This document shows positions 45,679 to 54,638 of a DNA stretch of 64,000 nt, piece by piece. Below the pieces are notes generated by a model. The model was not told where the DNA came from and searched no databases. It saw only the letters and a list, made by a program, of their open reading frames with translations. The DNA lies in contig NZ_JAUSWY010000001.1 of NCBI RefSeq assembly GCF_030815585.1, forward strand, positions 2,542,001 through 2,606,000, read 5' to 3'. The position numbers were made by a program, and so were the translations under genes. The stretch comes from Arthrobacter pascens. GTDB lineage: Bacteria; Actinomycetota; Actinomycetes; Actinomycetales; Micrococcaceae. Numbering within the stretch: position 1 is the stretch's first letter; every line of letters starts with the position of its first letter.

Positions 45679-47031
45679 TCAGTCGTCCGCGGGGGGCCGG
45701 GACCCCTGGCGGCGCTGCGCCAGGCTCGCCCGCCTCTGCTCGGCAAGGGTACGGAGGAGCGGCGGGACATGGATACCCTGCGCGGCCATCTGCCGCCGCA
45801 CTTTCCGCCGGCAGACGAGCATGGCGGCCACGCCGAACCCGAGCAGCAGGAAGTGGACGCTGAGAGCGATGCGGAACGGTTCCAGGCCGTACAGGGCTCC
45901 GTTGGAGAACCCGCTCGCGTGCAGGATGTCCAGGACCAGCCCGATCAGGAAAATCGCCACGAGGGCAGCGATAAATCCGCCCACGTTGACGATCCCGGTT
46001 GCCGTGCCGATCCTGTGCGCGGGATTGAACGTACGCGCGAAGTCGAAGCCGATCATTGACCCGGGCCCCCCGATGGCCAGCACCACCACCAGGCCGGCCA
46101 GGAGCCACAGCGGGGAACGGCCCGGCGTGAGCAGGACTGCGGCCCAGGCGGCGGCGGTGGCGGCGGCAATGAGCAGGACCATGGTGGACCTGCGGAGCGG
46201 GTGCCGAGACACAAACCGGCCGATGAACGGGCCTACGGCCATGGCCGCGGCCACGTACAGCGCCATCAGGCCCGCCACGGTTCCAGCGTCAAGGCCCTGG
46301 GCGGAAATCAGGAACGGGTAGCCCCAGGTCATGGCAAACACGGTGCCACTGAACTGGATGGTGAAGTGGCTCCAGAGTCCCAGCCTGGTGCCCGGCTGGC
46401 GCCAGGCCCTCGCGAGCGATGCGCCGGTGGCACGAAGACCCTGGTGTGCCTGCGGCCGGGGCGTGCCGGGCGGGACGTCCTGCAGGAGCACCAGGACCAG
46501 TACGAGGGCGAGTCCCGACATGCCGGCCAGCATCAGGAACGCCGGGGTCCAACCGGAGGAATGAAGGACAAAGGCGAAGGGAACCACGCTGAAAAGCTGC
46601 CCCAGCTGGCCGGACATGCCTGTCAGCTGGGTGACCAGCGGCACTCGGGCAGGGGCAAACCACAGCGGGATCAGGCGGATCACCGAGATGAATGTCATGG
46701 CATCTCCGGCACCCACGAGCACGCGCCCGGCAACGCCACCGGGAATGCTGTCCGCAAAGGCCAGCTGGAGCTGGCCAAGCCCCATCAGGACAGCACCGCC
46801 GGCAATCATGGCCCTTGAGCCGAAGCGGTCCACCAGGAGGCCCACCGGGATCTGCAGCCCGGCGTAAACCAGGAGCTGCAGCACCGTGAAGAAGGAGATC
46901 GCTGACGCACCGGCATGGAACCGTTCAGTGGCTTCAATCCCTACCACACCGAAGGAGGTGCGCTGCGATACGGCCACCAGATAGGCAAAAATTCCGATGG
47001 TCCAGATCAGCCAGGCTCGGGGTGCAGTCAC
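45679..47031 (-). CDS. Major facilitator superfamily transporter
   Basis: A 450-residue membrane protein with 12 predicted helices and a central cytosolic loop after helix 6 (QDVPPGTPRPQAHQG). The MFS motif A between helices 2 and 3 is LLVDRFGSRAM. Membrane segments such as FAYLVAVSQRTSFGVVG resemble nitrate/oxalate-type or multidrug MFS members; no substrate can be named. The C-terminal 45 residues are Arg/Gln-rich and cytosolic. GTG start at 47031. It sits 72 nt downstream of the PAC2 gene on the minus strand, so cotranscription is possible. Confidence 0.9.
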   Translation of the reverse strand: MTAPRAWLIWTIGIFAYLVAVSQRTSFGVVGIEATERFHAGASAISFFTVLQLLVYAGLQIPVGLLVDRFGSRAMIAGGAVLMGLGQLQLAFADSIPGGVAGRVLVGAGDAMTFISVIRLIPLWFAPARVPLVTQLTGMSGQLGQLFSVVPFAFVLHSSGWTPAFLMLAGMSGLALVLVLVLLQDVPPGTPRPQAHQGLRATGASLARAWRQPGTRLGLWSHFTIQFSGTVFAMTWGYPFLISAQGLDAGTVAGLMALYVAAAMAVGPFIGRFVSRHPLRRSTMVLLIAAATAAAWAAVLLTPGRSPLWLLAGLVVVLAIGGPGSMIGFDFARTFNPAHRIGTATGIVNVGGFIAALVAIFLIGLVLDILHASGFSNGALYGLEPFRIALSVHFLLLGFGVAAMLVCRRKVRRQMAAQGIHVPPLLRTLAEQRRASLAQRRQGSRPPADD

Positions 47032-47103
47032 TCCCTTATTATGCCCGGGCCGGGCAGCGGCACCGGAAGCCGGCCGCCACGGCGGACAGCAGACGGCGGC
47101 GGG

Positions 47104-48042
47104 CTACTGGGCAGGGTTCTCCCTGGCAAGGTAGGCCTCGACGGCTGCCCCCAGCACATCCCCGTTCGGCAGTTGGTCGTTTTCATCCGCAAGGAGGGAC
47201 CGGCGGACGGTGCCTTCAGCCTTCTCGTCATAGCGCGACTCGAGGCGGGACACCACCTGCTGCACATCTGTGGAGGCGTCAATCTGCTCGGCGATCTGGC
47301 GGCCCACTTCCCTGCCTGCTTCCCGGAGCCTGTCGGCGGGCAGCATCAGTGAGGTGGCCGCGCCCAGGTATTCGAGGCCGGCCACTGCCGCGGTGGGGTA
47401 CTCCGCTTCTGCGAGGTAGTGCGGAACGTGGATCACGTAGCCCGCGACGTTGCGCCCGGCTTCCATCAGCCGCAGCTCCAGGATGTGGCCTACTGCCGCC
47501 GGAACCTCGACGGTCGGCTTCCAGACGGAGATCCCCTCGATCAGCTCGGGCCGGTTGCCATGCACGGTAACGCCTACGGGGCGGGTGTGCGGTACAGGCA
47601 TGGGGATGGAATGGATCCAGGTCACCAGGTTTACGTCCAGCTTTTCCACGATGCCCACGACGGCCCGGGCAAACCGTTCCCACTGAAGGTCCGGTTCAAA
47701 GCCCGCCAGCAGGAGGAAGGGACTGCCCAGACCGTCTGTCAGCCGGTACAGTGCCAGCTTCGGCGCCTGGTAGTCCTGCAGATGGTCCTCGACAAAGGAG
47801 ACGTGGGGCCTCCGGGACCGGTAGTCGATCAGCTGGTCGGCGTCGAACACCGCCACCGGCTCGGCGTCGAGGGTGTCCAGCAGCTCCGTATTGATCTGTT
47901 TGACCACATGGCCGGCGTCCGCAAACCCGGTGAACCCCATCACCAGGTTCAGGCCGCGGAGCGCCGGGCTGTGGAACAGCTCGATGTTGCTCGCATAGAG
48001 CGCATCGGGATCCAGCAGCGAGCCGGAAATCCGTTCAAGCAC
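47104..48042 (-). CDS. PAC2-family protein (proteasome-assembly-chaperone-like)
   Basis: Protein of 312 residues with the PAC2 fold. Characteristic parts are GLNLVMGFTGFADAGHVVKQ near the N-terminus, FDADQLIDYRSRRP, and VPHYLAEAEYP in the C-terminal half. The mycobacterial homologue Rv2714 is structurally related to archaeal PAC2 proteins; function is unknown. The GTG at 48042 (MLERISGSLL) is chosen: AAAGGA precedes it by seven nt and homology starts there. It is divergent from pepA across 258 bp with no identifiable operator. Confidence 0.88.
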   Translation of the reverse strand: MLERISGSLLDPDALYASNIELFHSPALRGLNLVMGFTGFADAGHVVKQINTELLDTLDAEPVAVFDADQLIDYRSRRPHVSFVEDHLQDYQAPKLALYRLTDGLGSPFLLLAGFEPDLQWERFARAVVGIVEKLDVNLVTWIHSIPMPVPHTRPVGVTVHGNRPELIEGISVWKPTVEVPAAVGHILELRLMEAGRNVAGYVIHVPHYLAEAEYPTAAVAGLEYLGAATSLMLPADRLREAGREVGRQIAEQIDASTDVQQVVSRLESRYDEKAEGTVRRSLLADENDQLPNGDVLGAAVEAYLARENPAQ

Positions 48043-48300
48043 GGCACGTTCCTTTCGTGGGTTCGGGTGGTTACCTCTTACAACACCGGGGGGCACCGGG
48101 GCATTCCGCCGGATGATGTGTCGCAGGTCTCAGGAGATTCCGACGCCACGGCACATACCGGCTACGATCGGAACTGGCCTGAGACGGGCTTCGCACACAC
48201 CGGGCCGCTGTCCCATGCCGATGGCAGCCGGGTATCCATGGCAGAGCGCCAAACATGCATTCCTGCCTGAACAATCTTTCGAGAATTGAGGACTGACTCC

Positions 48301-49827
48301 GTGGTCAAGAATACTGAAATCAACCTTAGTACCCTCGCGCGGGACCTGAAGAAGGTTCCCAGTGACGCCGTGGTCATCGGCGTGGGACAGGGACCGGACG
48401 GTCCTGTCCTCCTCGACAACCCGCTGACGGCGAAGTCCGCGGAGGCCCTGGCCGATTCCCTGAAGGTTCTTGGGGTCACGGGAGCCGCGGACCAGATCGT
48501 GCGGCTCCCCGGCCTCCCGGAAACTGGGGCCGGCGTGCTGGTCCTGGTGGGCGTGGGCAAGGTGGGTGCAGGCCGTCCGCTTTCCGAAGAGGCGCTCCGC
48601 CGCGCGGCCGGTTCCGCGGTCCGCCAGCTTGCCGGCCTCTCCACCGTTGTCATTGCGCTTCCGACGGCGGGAATCGCCGACGTCGCGGCCGTCGCCGAAG
48701 GCGCGGCCCTGGGATCCTACGCCTTCACGGAGCACCGCTCTTCCAAGGACGGCCTGAAGGACCCTGTCGCCAATGCCGTCATCTATACGGATGTTGCCGG
48801 GGACAAGGAAGTCCGTTCCGTCCTGACCCGCGCGGGCCTGCTCGGCAAAGCCGTGAACGCAACGCGGTCGCTGGTCAACCAGCCGCCAAGCCACCTCTAC
48901 CCGGAAACATTCGCCGAAGCCGCCAAGGAGCTGTCCAAGGGCCTGCCTGTCAAGGTGACGGTGTGGGACGAAAAGCGCCTCGAGAAGGAAGGCTTCGGCG
49001 GCATCATGGGCGTGGGCAAGGGGTCCACCCGCCAGCCGCGCCTCGTCAAAGTGGAGTACTCCCCCGCGAAGGCGACGGCGAAGATTGCCTTGGTGGGCAA
49101 GGGCATCACCTTCGACACCGGCGGCATCTCCATCAAGCCGGCCCTCGGCATGGGTGACATGAAGAGCGACATGGCGGGGGCCGCCGTCGTACTTAACACC
49201 GTGCTGGCGCTCGCAGGCCTTGGCCTGCCGGTCAAGGCGACCGCCTGGCTCTGCATCGCTGAAAACATGCCCTCCGGTGCCGCTTCCAGGCCCGCAGATG
49301 TCCTCACGATGTTCGGCGGCAAGACCGTTGAGGTCCTGAACACCGACGCCGAAGGACGGCTGGTCATGGCCGACGGCATCGTGGCGGCGAGCCAGGAATA
49401 CCCGGACGCCATCATCGACGTCGCCACCCTCACCGGAGCGCAGCTCATTGCCCTCGGTAACCGGACCGCCGGCGTGATGGGAGCGGACAGTGTCACGGGC
49501 CCGCTCAAGGCCGCTGCGGACCGGGCCGGCGAGCTGGTCTGGCCCATGCCGCTGCCGGAGGAACTGCGGCCGAGCCTCGACTCCCAGGTGGCGGATCTGG
49601 CCAACATTGGAGAACGCCACGGCGGCATGATGACCGCCGCTGTCTTCCTGCGCGAGTTTGTGGGCAAGGGCAAGGACGGAGAACCGATTCCTTGGGCCCA
49701 CATCGACATCGCCGGCCCGTCATTCAACAACGGAAGCCCCTATGGCTATACCCACAAACAGGGCACGGGCTGCACCGTGCGCACGCTGGTTGCCTATGTG
49801 GAAGACATCCTGGCCGCTGCCGCCTGA
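48301..49827 (+). CDS. pepA: Leucyl aminopeptidase (M17 family)
   Basis: Cytosolic two-metal aminopeptidase of 508 residues that releases N-terminal residues from peptides. The catalytic core has GKGITFDTGGISIKP (active-site Lys and metal Asp), MKSDMAGAA, and the signature NTDAEGRL with metal ligands Asp and Glu and the bicarbonate-binding Arg. The N-terminal macro-like domain covers about 1-170. Start GTG at 48301 has GAGGA eight nt before; the TTG at 48286 overlaps that site. A hairpin after the stop (49847-49889) likely terminates it. It is probably involved in peptide turnover together with the tricorn-type protease encoded 5 kb downstream. Confidence 0.95.
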   Translation: MVKNTEINLSTLARDLKKVPSDAVVIGVGQGPDGPVLLDNPLTAKSAEALADSLKVLGVTGAADQIVRLPGLPETGAGVLVLVGVGKVGAGRPLSEEALRRAAGSAVRQLAGLSTVVIALPTAGIADVAAVAEGAALGSYAFTEHRSSKDGLKDPVANAVIYTDVAGDKEVRSVLTRAGLLGKAVNATRSLVNQPPSHLYPETFAEAAKELSKGLPVKVTVWDEKRLEKEGFGGIMGVGKGSTRQPRLVKVEYSPAKATAKIALVGKGITFDTGGISIKPALGMGDMKSDMAGAAVVLNTVLALAGLGLPVKATAWLCIAENMPSGAASRPADVLTMFGGKTVEVLNTDAEGRLVMADGIVAASQEYPDAIIDVATLTGAQLIALGNRTAGVMGADSVTGPLKAAADRAGELVWPMPLPEELRPSLDSQVADLANIGERHGGMMTAAVFLREFVGKGKDGEPIPWAHIDIAGPSFNNGSPYGYTHKQGTGCTVRTLVAYVEDILAAAA

Positions 49828-49846
49828 CCTGTTTGTCGAGTGGCAT

Positions 49847-49889
49847 GCGGCTTTGTGACACACCAATGATCCCTTGGACACAAAGCCGC
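49847..49889 (+). terminator. Hairpin downstream of pepA
   Basis: Perfect 11-bp stem GCGGCTTTGTG (49847-49857) with CACAAAGCCGC (49879-49889), 21-nt loop, no T-run. GGACACAA recurs at 49876-49883 and shortly after (from 49898). Position suggests termination or processing. Confidence 0.5.
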
Positions 49890-49944
49890 GTGACACTGGA
49901 CACAAGCGCTCCACAATCATGGTTGCAAGGTGGAGCATAGATAA

Positions 49945-49966
49945 GTGGTTCGCTAAGGTGAACCAC
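49945..49966. promoter_or_regulatory. Inverted repeat in the lpd leader region
   Basis: GTGGTTC (49945-49951) and GAACCAC (49960-49966) around 8 nt, 112 nt before the lpd start. May be a repressor site or a leader hairpin; no protein or ligand is recognised. Confidence 0.35.
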
Positions 49967-50077
49967 GGTAGTCACAAATGAAAGAGAACCTGCCTGCTGG
50001 CATAATCTCGGCAGTACAAGTTCCAAGACCAGATGATGCGTACGCTCGCGTCATCGTTCACGCGAGGGAGCGTTTAA

Positions 50078-51460
50078 GTGGCCGATCAGGCAACTGCGCA
50101 AGAATTCGACATCCTGGTACTCGGTGGCGGCAGCGGCGGATACGCTACCGCCCTGCGGGCCGTTCAGCTTGGCTTCACCGTGGGCCTCGTGGAGAAGGGC
50201 AAGCTCGGTGGCACCTGCCTCCACAACGGCTGTATCCCCACCAAAGCACTGCTCCACTCGGCCGAGCTGGCCGACCATGCCCGTGACTCCGCCAAGTATG
50301 GCGTGAACGTCACACTGGACGGCATCGACATCAACGCCGTCAACGCCTACAAAGACGGCATCGTCGCAGGTAAGTTCAAGGGCCTCCAGGGCCTCATCAA
50401 ATCCAAGGGCATCACCGTCATTGAAGGTGAAGGCAAGCTCCAGGGCACCGACACCGTTGTGGTAAACGGCACCGCCTACAAGGGCAAGAACATCGTCCTC
50501 GCCACCGGCTCCTACTCCCGCTCCCTTCCGGGCCTGGAAATCGGCGGACGCGTCATCACCTCCGACGAGGCCCTCACCATGGACTACATCCCCAAGAGCG
50601 CCATCGTGCTCGGCGGCGGGGTCATCGGCGTCGAATTCGCTTCGGTGTGGAAGTCCTTCGGCGTGGACGTCACCATCATCGAGGGCCTGCCGTCCCTGGT
50701 TCCCAACGAGGACACGGCAATCGTGAAGAACCTCGAGCGCGCCTTCAAGAAGCGCGGCATCAAGTTCTCCACCGGCATCTTCTTCCAGGGCGTCGAGCAG
50801 AACGACACCGGAGTCAAGGTCACCCTGGTGGACGGGCAGACGTTCGACGCCGAACTCCTCCTCGTCGCCGTGGGCCGCGGTCCCGTCACCGCCAACCTCG
50901 GCTACGAAGAGGCCGGTGTCACCATCGACCGCGGCTTCGTCATCACCAACGAGCGCCTGCACACCGGCGTGGGCAACGTCTACGCCGTGGGCGACATCGT
51001 TCCGGGCGTGCAGCTGGCGCACCGCGGCTACCAGCAGGGCATTTTTGTTGCCGAAGAGATCGCCGGCCTCAAGCCCGTCATCGTCGAGGACGTCAACATC
51101 CCCAAGGTCACGTACTGCGAGCCTGAAATCGCAACCGTGGGCTACACCGAGAAAGCCGCCAAGGAAAAGTTCGGCGACGACCAGGTCCAGATCCAGGAAT
51201 ACAACCTCGCCGGCAACGGCAAGAGCTCCATCCTGGGCACTGGCGGCTTGGTCAAGCTGGTCCGCCAGAAGGACGGCCCCGTCGTGGGCGTCCACATGAT
51301 CGGTTCCCGTATGGGCGAGCAGATCGGTGAGGCACAGCTCATTGTGAACTGGGAAGCCTACCCGGAGGACGTGGCCCAGCTGGTCCACGCGCACCCCACG
51401 CAGAACGAGGCCATGGGCGAAGCCCACCTGGCACTCGCGGGCAAGCCGCTCCACGGCTAA
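50078..51460 (+). CDS. lpd: Dihydrolipoyl dehydrogenase (E3)
   Basis: FAD enzyme that reoxidises dihydrolipoyl groups of 2-oxoacid dehydrogenase complexes with NAD+. FAD-binding GGGSGG (16-21); redox disulfide in GGTCLHNGCIP (Cys47 and Cys52); NAD-binding GGGVIGVEFASVW near 180; second FAD motif VYAVGDIV; C-terminal His-Glu dyad HAHPTQNEA. GTG at 50078, 460 residues. A 250-bp region with two hairpins precedes it and a 12-bp hairpin at 51499-51527 separates it from the E2 gene, so the pair may be partly uncoupled. Confidence 0.96.
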   Translation: MADQATAQEFDILVLGGGSGGYATALRAVQLGFTVGLVEKGKLGGTCLHNGCIPTKALLHSAELADHARDSAKYGVNVTLDGIDINAVNAYKDGIVAGKFKGLQGLIKSKGITVIEGEGKLQGTDTVVVNGTAYKGKNIVLATGSYSRSLPGLEIGGRVITSDEALTMDYIPKSAIVLGGGVIGVEFASVWKSFGVDVTIIEGLPSLVPNEDTAIVKNLERAFKKRGIKFSTGIFFQGVEQNDTGVKVTLVDGQTFDAELLLVAVGRGPVTANLGYEEAGVTIDRGFVITNERLHTGVGNVYAVGDIVPGVQLAHRGYQQGIFVAEEIAGLKPVIVEDVNIPKVTYCEPEIATVGYTEKAAKEKFGDDQVQIQEYNLAGNGKSSILGTGGLVKLVRQKDGPVVGVHMIGSRMGEQIGEAQLIVNWEAYPEDVAQLVHAHPTQNEAMGEAHLALAGKPLHG

Positions 51461-51498
51461 TTACCGCCCCCAGCAGCACCGCAAGACATCAGAGTTTG

Positions 51499-51527
51499 GT
51501 GCACCCGGCACGATCTGCCGGGTGCAC
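51499..51527 (+). terminator. Hairpin between lpd and the E2 gene
   Basis: Perfect 12-bp stem GTGCACCCGGCA (51499-51510) with TGCCGGGTGCAC (51516-51527), loop CGATC. No T-run follows, so it may attenuate or shape the lpd-E2 mRNA rather than stop it. Confidence 0.55.
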
Positions 51528-51587
51528 TAAGCTCAAACAAGGCAGCAATCATCCGCACTAAAGATCAATAAGGAGAACGGGGACGAC

Positions 51588-53360
51588 ATGTCTGAATCCG
51601 TTAACTTGCCCGCCCTCGGTGAGAGCGTCACCGAAGGAACCGTCACCCGCTGGCTCAAGCAGGTAGGTGACCGGGTAGAGGTGGACGAACCGCTGCTCGA
51701 GGTTTCCACCGACAAAGTAGACACCGAAATCCCCTCTCCGATAGCCGGCGTCATCGAGGAAATCCTCGTTGCCGAAGACGAGACCGCCGAAGTTGGCGCT
51801 CCCCTGGTCCGCATCGGCGACGGCTCCGGCGGCGGTTCAGCTCCTGAAGCAGCAGCGCCGGCCGAAGAAGCCCCCGCCGCTCCGGCAGCAGAGGCTCCTG
51901 CCGAGGAGGCCCCCGCCGCTGAAGCCCCCGCCCCGCAGGAAGAGTCCGGACCGCAGGCAGAGGCCGCACCGGCACCTGCAGCGTCCGGCGGCGAAAGCCA
52001 CGATGTCACCCTGCCGGCTCTCGGCGAAAGCGTCACCGAAGGCACTGTCACCCGCTGGCTCAAGGCCGTGGGCGACAGCGTTGAAGTGGATGAGCCGCTG
52101 CTTGAGGTATCCACCGACAAGGTAGACACCGAGATCCCCTCTCCTGTGGCCGGAACGCTCCAGGAAATCCGCGTCAACGAGGACGAAACGGCCGAGGTTG
52201 GCTCTGTTCTCGCTGTCATTGGTTCCGGTGCCGCTGCCCCTGCGGCCGAGCCCGCACCCGCCCAGCCCGCCCCCGCAGCCGAGCAGAAGACCGAAGCACC
52301 GGCAGCCGCTCCGGCCCCCGCCGAAGCTCCCAAGGCTGAGGCCCCCAAGGCAGAAGCCCCCGCGCCCGCAGCAGCACAGCCCGCTGCAGAGCCTGCAGCT
52401 GCTGCACAGCCGGCAAATGGCGGCGAATCCGGCTACGTCACCCCGCTGGTCCGCAAGCTGGCCAATCAGCAGGGTGTGGACATCTCCTCCCTGACCGGCA
52501 CCGGCGTCGGTGGCCGTATCCGCAAGCAGGACGTTCTGGCCGCAGCAGAAGCTAACGCTGCCCCGGCAGCGGCAGCTGCGGCGGCTCCTGCCGCAGCGGC
52601 AGCCCCGGCACCAGCCGCCGGTCCGGCCGCTTCCTCCCTGCGCGGCACCGTGCAGAAGGCACCGCGTATCCGCCAGGTCATCGCCCGCCGCATGCGCGAG
52701 TCGCTTGAGGTCTCCACCCAGCTGACGCAGGTGCACGAGGTCGATATGACCAAAATCGCCAAGCTGCGCCTCAAGGCCAAGAACTCGTTCCAGGCCCAGA
52801 ACGGTGTCAAGCTCACCTTCCTGCCTTTCATTGCCAAGGCCGTCGCCGAGGCACTCAAGCAGCACCCGAAGCTCAACGCCGCCTACGACGAAGACAAGCA
52901 GGAGATCACGTACCACAACGCCGAGCACCTGGCGATCGCCGTGGACACGGACAAGGGTCTCCTGGTTCCGGTCGTTTCCGATGCCGGTAACCTCAACCTG
53001 GCTGGCCTGGCCGGGAAGATCGCGGACGTTGCCGGCCGCACCCGCGACGGCAAGATCGGTCCGGATGAACTGTCCGGCGGAACGTTCAGCATCACCAACA
53101 TCGGATCCGTCGGCGCATTGTTCGACACCCCGATCATCAACCAGCCGCAGGTGGGAATTCTGGGCACCGGCTCCATCGTCAAGCGCGCAGTGGTTGTCGC
53201 CGACGAGAACGGTGATGATTCCTTGGCCATCCGCTCGATGATGTACCTGTCCCTGACGTACGACCACCGCCTGGTGGACGGCGCCGATGCAGGACGCTTC
53301 CTGCAGACGCTGAAGGCCCGCCTTGAGGAAGGCGCCTTCGAAGCTGACCTGGGGCTGTAA
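51588..53360 (+). CDS. sucB: Dihydrolipoamide acyltransferase (E2), two lipoyl domains
   Basis: Core acyltransferase of a 2-oxoacid dehydrogenase complex, 590 residues. Two lipoyl domains carry lipoate on Lys43 and Lys178 (both in STDKVDTE). Ala/Pro/Glu-rich swinging-arm linkers follow, then the E3-binding domain from about 283 ([15 protein letters not shown]) and the catalytic domain with His560 and Asp564 in YDHRLVDG. In many actinobacteria the 2-oxoglutarate E2 is built into OdhA, so this single E2 may in fact serve pyruvate dehydrogenase; the sucB name follows usual annotation. ATG at 51588 with AAGGAGAA upstream. Lipoylation enzymes LipB/LipA are encoded 8 kb downstream. Confidence 0.93.
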   Translation: MSESVNLPALGESVTEGTVTRWLKQVGDRVEVDEPLLEVSTDKVDTEIPSPIAGVIEEILVAEDETAEVGAPLVRIGDGSGGGSAPEAAAPAEEAPAAPAAEAPAEEAPAAEAPAPQEESGPQAEAAPAPAASGGESHDVTLPALGESVTEGTVTRWLKAVGDSVEVDEPLLEVSTDKVDTEIPSPVAGTLQEIRVNEDETAEVGSVLAVIGSGAAAPAAEPAPAQPAPAAEQKTEAPAAAPAPAEAPKAEAPKAEAPAPAAAQPAAEPAAAAQPANGGESGYVTPLVRKLANQQGVDISSLTGTGVGGRIRKQDVLAAAEANAAPAAAAAAAPAAAAAPAPAAGPAASSLRGTVQKAPRIRQVIARRMRESLEVSTQLTQVHEVDMTKIAKLRLKAKNSFQAQNGVKLTFLPFIAKAVAEALKQHPKLNAAYDEDKQEITYHNAEHLAIAVDTDKGLLVPVVSDAGNLNLAGLAGKIADVAGRTRDGKIGPDELSGGTFSITNIGSVGALFDTPIINQPQVGILGTGSIVKRAVVVADENGDDSLAIRSMMYLSLTYDHRLVDGADAGRFLQTLKARLEEGAFEADLGL

Positions 53361-53373
53361 CAGTCTCCAACGA

Positions 53374-53429
53374 ACGACGGCGGTGCAGGCACCGGTGGGA
53401 AACCTCCGGAAAGCCAGCACCGCCGTCGT
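53374..53429 (+). terminator. Terminator hairpin after the E2 gene
   Basis: Perfect 13-bp stem ACGACGGCGGTGC (53374-53386) and GCACCGCCGTCGT (53417-53429), 30-nt loop, followed by ACTTTAAA. Lies 13 nt after the stop. Confidence 0.6.
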
Positions 53430-53507
53430 ACTTTAAAGGGAGCCGCACACCCAACTCTTGGACAAAAACTCGTGACACAGCGACACACGGGGAGTCGCGG
53501 CTTGCCT

Positions 53508-53524
53508 TACTACATGGCGTAGAA
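53508..53524. promoter_or_regulatory. Fourth BlaI-type operator, upstream of the small membrane protein gene
   Basis: TACTAC (53508-53513), ATGGC, GTAGAA (53519-53524): 11 of 12 arm bases match the three cyd/BlaI operators with the same 5-nt centre length. It ends 8 nt before the TACACT -10-like box and 20 nt before the start codon, so a bound repressor would cover the -35 region. Confidence 0.65.
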
Positions 53525-53532
53525 GGTCTGGC

Positions 53533-53538
53533 TACACT
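53533..53538 (+). promoter_or_regulatory. -10 box of the gene at 53545, probably leaderless
   Basis: TACACT, identical to the candidate cydA -10, ends 6 nt before the ATG. Transcription would start at the start codon. The -35 would fall inside the operator at 53508-53524. Confidence 0.45.
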
Positions 53539-53544
53539 GGTGCC

Positions 53545-53895
53545 ATGAACATCGTCTATAACGTCATGGTCTTCCTTCACATCGTCGGCGCCGCCATGAT
53601 CGTGGGCATCTGGATCGGCAACATGAAGAAGCCCACCGTCCACCCCCGGCAGTTCGACGGCGCAGCCCTCCAACTCCTCACGGGCGTTGTCATGATGGGC
53701 CTGATCCCTGCCCTGGATATGGACGCCAACTACGTCAAGCTGGGGATCAAGTTCGCCATCGCCCTGGCCGTAGGTGTGCTGGCCTTCATCGGCAGCCGCA
53801 AGTACAAGAAGGGCGAACCCATCAGCAAGGGCCTCGCACACAGCGTCGGCGGGCTCGCCCTCCTCAACGTGGCAATCGCCACGCTCTGGAACTGA
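53545..53895 (+). CDS. Small membrane protein, possible member of the BlaI regulon
   Basis: A 116-residue protein with four hydrophobic segments: FLHIVGAAMIVGIWIGN, ALQLLTGVVMMGLIPAL, a third (FAIALAVGVLAFIG) and a C-terminal helix (SVGGLALLNVAIATLW). His12 in the first helix and a few Met residues stand out, as in small heme or copper-handling membrane proteins, but there is no firm motif. I do not recognise the family beyond a general four-helix membrane-protein look. The operator just upstream, shared with cydABDC, suggests a respiratory or membrane-stress role. No Shine-Dalgarno site is present, which fits a leaderless transcript. Confidence 0.8.
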   Translation: MNIVYNVMVFLHIVGAAMIVGIWIGNMKKPTVHPRQFDGAALQLLTGVVMMGLIPALDMDANYVKLGIKFAIALAVGVLAFIGSRKYKKGEPISKGLAHSVGGLALLNVAIATLWN

Positions 53896-53916
53896 TCGCT
53901 GCAACACCGGGCAATA

Positions 53917-53952
53917 CGACGGCGCCGTTCCCCTCCCGGAGCGGCGCCGTCG
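53917..53952 (+). terminator. Hairpin after the gene at 53545
   Basis: 10-bp stem CGACGGCGCC (53917-53926) with GGCGCCGTCG (53943-53952), 16-nt loop, followed by GCGTTCCT. Separates this gene from the OsmC-family gene. Confidence 0.5.
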
Positions 53953-54095
53953 GCGTTCCTACCCGGTCACAATCCACTGAGAGCGGACATCCCGTGCATG
54001 CGTCGGGCCGACTCCCTAGGATTGGAAACGGACGGGACCAGGCAACAGTCTGCCCCGGTTTGAATCAACCTTTGAAGCAACATTGAGGAGTGGAC

Positions 54096-54524
54096 ATGGC
54101 AGCAACACGCACCGCACACACAGTATGGAACGGCGACCTCATGGAAGGTTCCGGCAAGACCACACTGGACAGCTCAGGCCTCGGCACATTCGACGTCACC
54201 TGGAAGGCACGCACCGAAGCTGCCGAGGGCAAGACCAGCCCGGAAGAGCTGATCGCCGCAGCACACGCCAGCTGCTTCTCCATGGCCTTCAGCAACATGC
54301 TCGCCCAGGCCGGGCATGCCCCCGAGGAAGTGAACACCAAGGCTGACGTTACGTTCAAGCCAGGCACCGGCATTACCGGCAGCCACCTGACCGTGAGCGC
54401 CCGCATTCCCGGCATTTCCGAAGAGGAATTCCAGAAGATTGCCGGGGAAGCCAAGGTTGGCTGCCCCGTCTCCGGAGCCCTGGCGAGCATCGACATCACA
54501 CTGGACGCCACCCTGGAGTCCTGA
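54096..54524 (+). CDS. OsmC/Ohr-family thiol peroxidase
   Basis: Cys-based hydroperoxide reductase of 142 residues. Catalytic Cys60 is in AAHASCFSM and resolving Cys123 in AKVGCPVSG; the conserved helix is EELIAAAHASC. The lack of a DNA-binding partner gene (OhrR) and the sequence SPEELIAAAHAS place it with OsmC rather than strict Ohr. ATG at 54096 is chosen because GAGGAG lies 7 nt before; a GTG six bases earlier is less well placed. Ohr/OsmC enzymes can use dihydrolipoyl groups as reductant, and genes for E2 and E3 lie 0.7 and 2.6 kb upstream. Confidence 0.92.
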   Translation: MAATRTAHTVWNGDLMEGSGKTTLDSSGLGTFDVTWKARTEAAEGKTSPEELIAAAHASCFSMAFSNMLAQAGHAPEEVNTKADVTFKPGTGITGSHLTVSARIPGISEEEFQKIAGEAKVGCPVSGALASIDITLDATLES

Positions 54525-54578
54525 CCCCGGGAAGCAACACCGCAGGCGCTGCAGCAAGTAAGAAGGCCCGCGGCACAT

Positions 54579-54629
54579 GAGAAGGCCCCGCCTGCTCCCG
54601 GATTCTCCGGGAGCAGGCGGGGCCTTCTC
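54579..54629. terminator. 23-bp perfect hairpin between convergent osmC-type and tricorn genes
   Basis: A perfect 23-bp stem (54579-54601 with 54607-54629) with loop ATTCT, rich in GC and bounded by AGAAGG/CCTTCT. It ends 9 bp before the tricorn stop codon on the other strand. Symmetry and position indicate a bidirectional terminator, although T-runs are short. Confidence 0.75.
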
Positions 54630-54638
54630 TCCTTATGG

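Noticed and set aside
51837..53420. Long minus-strand frame with Gly/Cys-rich repeats
   Set aside because: Mirror image of the Ala/Pro-rich linkers of the E2 gene; no independent coding evidence.
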